DNA of 64,000 nucleotides from Phlebotomus papatasi (taxonomy: Eukaryota; Arthropoda; Insecta; Diptera; Psychodidae): positions 54,498,001 through 54,562,000 of the forward strand of contig NC_077222.1 of the NCBI RefSeq assembly GCF_024763615.1. The letters are read 5' to 3'. Position 1 is the stretch's first letter, and each line of letters opens with the position of its first letter. Both the position numbers and the translations under genes were made by a program. The notes beneath the pieces are model-generated. The model did no database searches, was not told the DNA's origin, and saw only the letters and a list, made by a program, of their open reading frames with translations. Below, piece by piece: positions 59,001-64,000 of the stretch.

Positions 59001-62000
59001 TTTAAGGAGTTTATACGTGATTTTATCAACAACAAAGTCTAGAGCTGTTTTAATTATAATTTGGAACATTTTTAGCGATAGAAGACAGAGGTTCATAAAA
59101 GTCGAATGGAAATATAATAAATGGATGACAAAAAAGCTGACAATGTGCATTATCTCAAATACAGAAACTTAAAATTAATTTTAAAATGATAAGAAGAACA
59201 CGTTTATTCTCAGAACAGAAATAGCAAATGCGCTTCCAATAGGGTAAGTGTGTCAAATTTCGGCCAGCTTTCAATTTCGGCCACTTTGAATGTAACTTAG
59301 GCCATGCAACTAAATTAAATAAAAATATGGATTTTATTCTTCGAATAGTCAATTATTATTTTTTTCTTTCAATTTATTTTTTTTTAGAATGTAAAAACAC
59401 CTAAAATCGTTAAATTTTAGTTATAATTTGTTTTAAAATTTTGTTTATAGAAACTTCGGTGTGAAAAGAATCTTACAAAAAATTTGATAGATCGCTTGTC
59501 TTGCTGGCAGTCTAGTAGTTTCTTATGAAGTTCAAATATATTTCTTCGAGATTTTTCATTAACCCGTTAAGAACGATTGGAACACCGGTGTCCCATAAAG
59601 AAAATAATTTTTCCTGACTACCTAAATTTATGTTTTCCTTATGTTTATACGTTAATTGCAAAATAGAAGGTTGAAGGAATCTAGGATATTTTTTGCAAAG
59701 TCTCCAGCTTATTATTAAAGTTATTATTAAAAATAGAATCTGGGGTTTTCTAACAAACGTTTTGACTGAAACAACCGCCAGAAGTTTGATCACATAGCTT
59801 CTAAACTAAATGAATCATTCTGCATTGTGAAATGTTGCTAAATTAAATATTTTAGTTTGAAAATATTTTCACTGTAATTATTTGTATTACATATTGATAA
59901 TATGACTAAGGTTGATAATATGAATACATACATCATGATAGATTCCCTTCCTTTGTAAATTTAACTTCTGGGACACCTTCACTTGGCAATAAAAATGTTA
60001 TTTTTGTAAAGTCTGACCCACAAGTTGGACTCATAATTTCGAAAATTGTAATTATTTCGAACAATTAATTGCATTTCAAAATGTAAAACTTTTCCGACGA
60101 TAATAAAGAAATATTTCTTTTTTAAATTGAATTAAAAAAATATGTACTTTTTAACTTGAATTCCTCAATAAGTTGTTTTTTTTAAGAATATTCAAAAATT
60201 TTATTTAAGAAAATATGTTTTTTTTGTACGTTTTTTTTATAACACAGGTACATAATATAGTACCGTTTTGCGGGTGACTTTGCGGTCTGCTCGTATAGGA
60301 CTTTCATTAATTCTAGCATTTATTGGTGGTCATCGTCGACCCGGTCTACCATGCAGAGGAATATGTTATGTACCAAAAAGCGTATAAGGATTCGTAAAAA
60401 GGATACTTGTATTTTCAGTAATAGTTAATCAAACGCAAACAGATATTTTGCCAAAAAAAAAACAACTCTGCGAAAAAAATAAACGGAAGTCTAATTCCAA
60501 AATCGGATTCAGAATAGTAAATTCTCTAAATTTATTCTAAATGTATCTGACTGGAATATTTGGTTTTTATTTTGTTAAATATTTCATAAAGATATAATTT
60601 TTGCTCAATTTTCTTTCTAGGAACACATGATTTATGTTGCTGAATGGGATATGATGGTTTTTCTAATGGCCTCTACACATTGGGAGAAATTTTTGTCAAA
60701 AATTGCTTTTTTGAAGCAAATTCCCTGCAGCGTTGTAGGGGGAAACGTCAAATTTCTGTCAAAAACGCAATATTTGACGAAAATTGCTCCCAATGTGTAG
60801 ACGCCTTAAGGCTTTATTAGAAAAGTATTTGAATAAAAATTGTCCGATAATATGAGAAGGTAAAATGCTCGAGATCTACAAGATGGCGTAATCGCCAGCT
60901 TGATTTGACGTTTTTTCCGCCATTTTGAATAACTGTCAAAATCAAAAACTCATCCGATTGAGCTAAAATATTAGTATGCTGTAGCAGATGTAAAGGCCTT
61001 TTGATAACATACAGGTCGTGGGAAAAGTTCTGAGAGCGGACAGGAAAATTGGAATACATAATTCCAAGATCTTTTTTTATCAATAATCTCCTACAACTTT
61101 GACGTACTTGACCAATTGACCCTCAAATAATTCTAAGCCATGGCATAAGCATGTTTCTGGAATACATGCAAAATATGCTTCTACGGCTGCTATTGCTTCT
61201 TTGTTCAGCTTAAAGTGTTGCCTACGAAAAAAATTATTCACGTTTCCCGACAGATAGGTGTCGCTCGAGGTCAAATCTAGTTAATAATGACGTATGATCG
61301 AATAATTCGTACATCAAATATTCGAATTTCGTATTTGTGTTGATGACTTTTTATTAAAAATTTTTACGTACGCAGTACCATTTTTTCAATCACATTTTTC
61401 ATACACAATTATTTTTGCAAAATGTACCGTAGGTACTCATTGATTTCAGATGCCTACAGTATGAGGAATTTAACGCGTATACTGAGAAAAAAAGAGGCTG
61501 CGATTAACCTTTTTTACTCATACCTTTAACACCTTTTAGGTGTAAATATATATCAACATTTTTTAATGTTAATTTTACACCTTTTAAAGGGTAAAATTAA
61601 CATGAAAAAGGGTAACTTTAACCCCTAATACACCTAAAAAGGGTAATATTTACACCGATTTTGGATCAATACTGCAGGATAAAATTAACATTTCTGGAAT
61701 GTTATTTTAACTTTTTCGGATTTCTCTCAGTGTACACTCACACTTGGGGCTAAAGAGACAATAATTTGGATTTTTCCAATGATTATTGGGTTGATGCGCA
61801 TTTTGGACTTTGACTGCATGGATCACTTTTAGGGCTTGCAGACCACCTTGAAACTCAAGTGGCCAACTACAAACAATTGATTTTGAAAAAGGAGATGTCC
61901 CTAGTATTTTTACCATTTTAGAATTAATTTGCACTGCTTTTAAATTTTTTAGTATAGATAGAACTAGATAGGCATAGATAGACAGACACACCAACTTCAA

Positions 62001-63990
62001 TTGCTTTGAGAGATATTAGGGTAATTACATAGTTTGAGCTCTACATATTCAAGATTAAATTAATAGAGATCGGGGAAGTATGATTTTTCCAATATTTTAA
62101 AGTTTGAGCTTCTGTATATAGTTAATTAGTTTATCTAGTCCTTAACTTAAATACGTTCTGGAAAGGCCTTGACATCAGCTACAACATACTAAAATTTCAG
62201 CTAAATCGGATGACGTGTTTTGGTTTTAACGTTTTTGACGGTTATTCAAAATAATGAACCTAAACGTCAAATGAATATGTCGATCATGCCACCTTGTAGA
62301 TCTCATACATCTTACCCTTAGATGTAAAGACTGTAAAGACCTTCATTTTTGTGTATTTCCAAATTTCCCGCGTCAAAAATTCTATTCTTATAATTGTAAT
62401 TTTTTGGAAATCTCAATGTTGATCAATTGAGGTCGGGCTTCAGTTCTAATCACAGAATTTGAGATTGTACACAAATTCAGCTGAAAAAGATAGATTAAAA
62501 AAATGTTTCATAAAAAAATGATATTTGTTTTTGTTATGAGACTAATTCCTAGAATGGCGCGGTCTGTTCATCGCGCCACTCAAATGATTTGATAAAAAAA
62601 TCACTTAATTTTTATAAAAATGCTCCGATTTATTTTACTTCGACTGTAAAATCGTGACCGTCGTGTTATTTGTCCTCAACAATTTTAAGTATCTTAAGTG
62701 CATCAGCAAATCCGCAATTTCACGGTATTATACACAAAATTTTAATGCTGATATTTTTGACACAGTAAGTATACACAATAATTTTGTTGTTGGGGTTACA
62801 ATGGATTTTTATATGTAGATTCGATAGATTCTGATAGCAAATGGCACACGGTAGACCCGTGCTGAAAAAAAATAGCATTTTCCTGTTTCTCAATAAATTT
62901 ATACAAAAACACGATGCTCAAGTGTATACTTACAAAATGATAATATTGCTCACTGAGCTCACTGTTATATACGCAATATAATTTTATCATCATTTGCTAC
63001 TCAATTAATAATAAAAAAGAAATATTTTTATTCCGTTTAATGTGGCAGAACAATCTGGAATTCTTCCGCCAATCATTTGTAGCTTCACTAATTTTGCATT
63101 AATCAATTTATATGTAAATTGCCAGCAATTTTCTTTACATTCATTGATCTTTTCACACTTTAAAAGGGTATCTCGAGAAATTGATCACAAAAATACTCTT
63201 TTTTTTTAGTATTGCTTTTCTTTCATCAATTCGAAATTCCTATTCGAAATTCTTAGACGGAAATAGCAAGTGATCGTGCGTTCTCTATTAATTTATAATT
63301 AATGGTAATTAAATAATGTTATACAGCTTTAATTGGGAATTATGAAGCAGAGGAAAATTTCACAAAAAGTTGTTGTGGGTGGTTTATGTTTGGAGAATTT
63401 GTTGTGAAAGTGTTTTTTTTTTACTTACTGAATCCAATTTGACGCATTGGGAAGACTTAAGATGGCTGCCAAGAGTCCCATGAAACTATTACTGGCACTC
63501 GTCAATTCATCCTGATCCAGCAATAGATCCCACAGCATCTTCACAATTCGCGACACTTCCATGGGTTTGAGGAGTTTGGGCAACCACGAAGCTATTGGGA
63601 TGAGAGTTGCAGCTGCAACAGCTCCAACATCATCTTCCTGATCAAATAAACCCATCAGGATGTCATTGATCAGGGCCGGAAGGATGTTCTGCAGAAGATC
63701 TTCACGTACAACCAACAAATACTTAATTCCCAAGAGTCCTCCATGTCTCACTTCCCACTCCTCATGCTTTATCATTCGCAGGAGAATCTGCAGACATGAA
63801 TTAATCTTTTCCTCTGGCATTTGCTTCAACAGAGTACCTAGAACTTGAGCACAAGTCTCCCTGACCGGTGCAATCACCTGATCAGATACAAAATCTCCAA
63901 ATCTGTCCAGAGACAGAACGCACAAAAGCCGAAGAACTGCATCTTCAAGCCAACGATTGTGTGCTTCCTCCATTTCTGTCAAGTTCATCC
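49343..63990 (-). CDS. BTAF1: BTAF1/Mot1 TBP-removing Swi2/Snf2 ATPase, 3' part of gene
   Basis: Four exons (63,990-63,429, 58,911-56,122, 50,649-50,092, 50,018-49,343) join in frame with GT-AG borders and give 1,527 residues plus a partial first codon. BTAF1/Mot1 (Drosophila Hel89B) uses ATP hydrolysis to strip TATA-binding protein from DNA in the nucleus. The N-terminal two thirds is HEAT-repeat scaffold; the C-terminal third is the ATPase. Visible motifs: DDMGLGKT (Lys993), DEGH (1093-1096), SGTPIQNN (from 1121), ALIFCQSKAM, LVGGLGLNLTGADTV and MDRAHRIGQ (Asp1414). The order and sequence follow animal BTAF1 to the stop. Human BTAF1 is about 1,850 residues, so roughly 300 N-terminal residues lie past the right edge. 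All motifs are intact. The first Met here (63,988) is internal, as an acceptor precedes it. Confidence 0.93.
50092..50649 (-). CDS. BTAF1: BTAF1 exon c: ATPase motif III and inter-lobe region
   Basis: The joined codon Arg1117 leads into LILSGTPIQNNVLELWSLFD. FLLRRVKEDVLTDLPPK and RYLQNVCNHPKLVLNPNHPE follow, matching the region between the two RecA lobes in Mot1 proteins. It ends in phase 2 at GTAAGT (50,091). Confidence 0.92.
50981..52233. mobile_element. Element E, copy 3 (long form), nested in G3
   Basis: Ends GGGGAAGTGTGCCAAATTTC then GGCCAG and, from the right, GGGTAAGTGTGCGAAATTTC then GGCATAG are inverted and flanked by TA (50,979-50,980 and 52,234-52,235). The word TTTCGGCCA or TGGCCG recurs (51,014, 51,971, 51,992). 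At 1,253 bases it is longer than E1 and contains MITE S. Confidence 0.7.
51077..51294. mobile_element. MITE S: TTTACACCGCCGGATTGG arms, nested in E3
   Basis: TCATTTACACCGCCGGATTG and (right, inward) TATTTACACCGCCGCATTAG are inverted, followed by GATTGAATTGTCCCAAAATC-type text on both sides. A third copy of the arm lies in the middle near 51,150-51,190, so the element may be a compound of two. Confidence 0.6.
52341..53190 (+). mobile_element. Element F, copy 2
   Basis: It aligns with F1 end to end: GGGTAAATTAAGCTAATTCA at the left and ACATTTACCC at the right, with TA at 52,339-52,340 and 53,191-53,192. Length 850 bases. Confidence 0.75.
53193..53791 (-). mobile_element. Element F, copy 3 (reverse, truncated)
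   Basis: It is the reverse complement of the left 600 bases of F, starting at AATCCAAATGGAGATAAGG and ending AGCTTAATTTTACC. It abuts F2 at the TA, forming a large inverted pair. The missing end is absent from the other side of F2, so a deletion accompanied or followed the insertion. Confidence 0.7.
53800..54393. other. BTAF1 intron sequence, nothing recognised
   Basis: AT-rich sequence without repeat ends, exons or RNA signatures. Confidence 0.5.
54396..55690. mobile_element. Element E, copy 2, split by F4
   Basis: Left GGGTAAGTGTGCTAAATTTC and the internal text match E1 closely; the right part (GGTGGCCGAAATTGCAAGCT then GGCCGAAATTTGGCACACTTAC) is cut off at the start of MITE W before its last bases. 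TA flanks the left end (54,394-54,395). Confidence 0.75.
54727..55593 (+). mobile_element. Element F, copy 4, nested in E2
   Basis: Ends GGGTAAATTAAGCTAATTCA and GGACAATAACCC with TA on both sides (54,725-54,726 and 55,594-55,595). E1 reads GCATTGTATAATCTCTAGAG at this site, which is the empty site with one TA. Length 867 bases. Confidence 0.8.
55691..56094. mobile_element. MITE W next to the BTAF1 exon b donor
   Basis: Left GGCGTTATCACACTTACACA then TTAAAATTTTAATGTGATTC and right (inward TGTGTTATCACACTTCCACA then TTAAAATTTTAATATGATTC) are inverted arms of about 65 bases. The interior also pairs (CAACAAATCGAAAA-like text and AAGTCTACC). It ends about 27 bases from the splice donor at 56,121. 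Confidence 0.7.
56122..58911 (-). CDS. BTAF1: BTAF1 exon b: HEAT scaffold to ATPase motifs I-II
   Basis: A single 2,790-base exon carries residues 188-1116. It starts VLVPRLWPFLSHSSSSVRRS, spans the remaining HEAT scaffold and the basic linker ARGPGRPP, and ends in the first ATPase lobe: PVEIKAELRSYQQAGVNWLW, DDMGLGKTLQ, SIVICPPTLTGHWVYEF and DEGHVIKNGKTKCSKAIKQL. The donor is CAG then GTAAGA at 56,121. The MITE W ends about 27 bases further into the intron. Confidence 0.93.
59242..59560. repeat. Element E, copy 4 (left part only)
   Basis: GGGTAAGTGTGTCAAATTTC then GGCCAGC begins after TA and aligns with E3 through GGCCATGCAACTAAATTAA and TTACAAAAAATTTGATAGAT. The right part is missing. Confidence 0.6.
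59565..59605. repeat. Solo arm of hairpin MITE R
   Basis: CGTTAAGAACGATTGGAACA then CCGGTGTCCCATAAAG matches the arm of R at 20,900-20,930 (reversed). Confidence 0.5.
59810..60660. other. BTAF1 intron sequence, nothing recognised
   Basis: No supported exon, RNA or repeat end. Poly-T and poly-A runs are common. Confidence 0.45.
60668..60805. mobile_element. MITE T: CTCTACACATTGGGAG arms
   Basis: GGCCTCTACACATTGGGAGA then AATTTTTGTCAAAAATTGC pairs with the right-hand GACGAAAATTGCTCCCAATG then TGTAGACGCC. A left-end fragment (GGCCTCTATACATTGGGAGC) occurs at 24,166. Confidence 0.65.
60857..62320. mobile_element. Element L with ~170-base inverted ends
   Basis: Left AAGGTAAAATGCTCGAGATC then TACAAGATGGCGTAATCG pairs with the right end (inward AAGGGTAAGATGTATGAGAT then CTACAAGGTGGCATGATCG). 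The arms go on through TTTGACG, TTTTGAATAAC, CATCCGAT and TTAGTATG(C/T)TGTAGC, about 170 bases. MITE U lies inside. It has no transposase. It is in the BTAF1 intron between exons a and b. Confidence 0.65.
61479..61735. mobile_element. MITE U with ACACCTTTTAGG subrepeats, nested in L
   Basis: TACTGAGAAAAAAAGAGGCT at the left and (inward) ACACTGAGAGAAATCCGAAA at the right are inverted ends. The interior repeats ACACCTTTTA(GG/AA) and GGGTAAAATTAACAT on both strands. Confidence 0.5.
62330..63420. other. BTAF1 intron sequence, nothing recognised
   Basis: AT-rich sequence up to the donor of BTAF1 exon a. The small frames show no domain. Confidence 0.45.
63429..63990 (-). CDS. BTAF1: BTAF1 exon a (first in window): HEAT repeats
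   Basis: The acceptor TTGCAG (63,991 side) precedes two bases that finish a codon. The frame includes HNRWLEDAVLRLLCVLSLDR, QVIAPVRETCAQVLGTLLKQ and EWEVRHGGLLGIKYLLVVRE, all typical of the BTAF1 HEAT array. The exon ends in phase 2 at a GTAAGT donor (63,428). Confidence 0.9.
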
Positions 63991-64000
63991 CTGCAATTTT

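Noticed and set aside
63986..63988. First Met of the right-edge BTAF1 frame as the start of the protein
   Set aside because: A TTGCAG acceptor lies just upstream and the text starts within the HEAT region of known BTAF1, so it is internal.
1..64000. CRISPR array, rRNA or functional tRNA genes
   Set aside because: No regularly spaced short repeats with unique spacers, and no rRNA or complete cloverleaf was seen; the organism is a eukaryote.

Overview
The window is a stretch of AT-rich insect nuclear DNA. It carries three clear protein-coding genes with GT-AG introns, embedded in a dense layer of small non-autonomous transposons. The protein families, the AA15 copper oxygenase gene and the intron sizes suit a dipteran, perhaps a nematoceran such as a sand fly. 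That placement is inference; no search was run.

Left part (1-22,986): no confirmed gene. It holds repeat N, a three-level transposon nest at 4,727-8,557 (element A containing B and a 1.6-kb hairpin Tc1-like element C), foldback D1, a PIF/Harbinger-like palindrome inside another repeat, a tRNA-like SINE and several MITEs. Three short coding-like islands (9,811, 12,189-12,396 minus strand, 15,411) are listed as weak exon candidates.

Middle part (22,987-43,110): two genes on the + strand. The first (22,996-31,612, five coding exons, 512 residues) is a spinster-like major facilitator transporter with a 6.8-kb first intron full of repeats, including the unusual GC-rich element Z. The second (39,169-43,040, three exons, 212 residues) is a secreted AA15-type lytic polysaccharide monooxygenase with an intact histidine brace; its first intron is 66 bases long, in frame and without stops.

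Right part (49,343-64,000, - strand): the 3' four exons of BTAF1/Mot1 (Drosophila Hel89B), the Swi2/Snf2 ATPase that removes TATA-binding protein from DNA. All helicase motifs are present. The N-terminal part, roughly 300 residues, lies beyond the right edge. Its introns hold nested MITE families E, F, G, S, W, L, T and U. The LPMO and BTAF1 genes converge on a repeat-rich interval (43,110-49,340) that also has two weak coding candidates.

The three genes show no functional link. The most striking feature is the transposon layer: many families insert at TA, begin with a G-run (GGGGAGACTGGGGC, GGGGAAGTGTGCC, GGGTAAATTAAGC and similar) and carry a family-specific short word repeated inside the element on both strands. 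Boundaries come from reading inverted repeats, TA duplications and empty-site comparisons by eye, and are good to a few bases where TA is stated.
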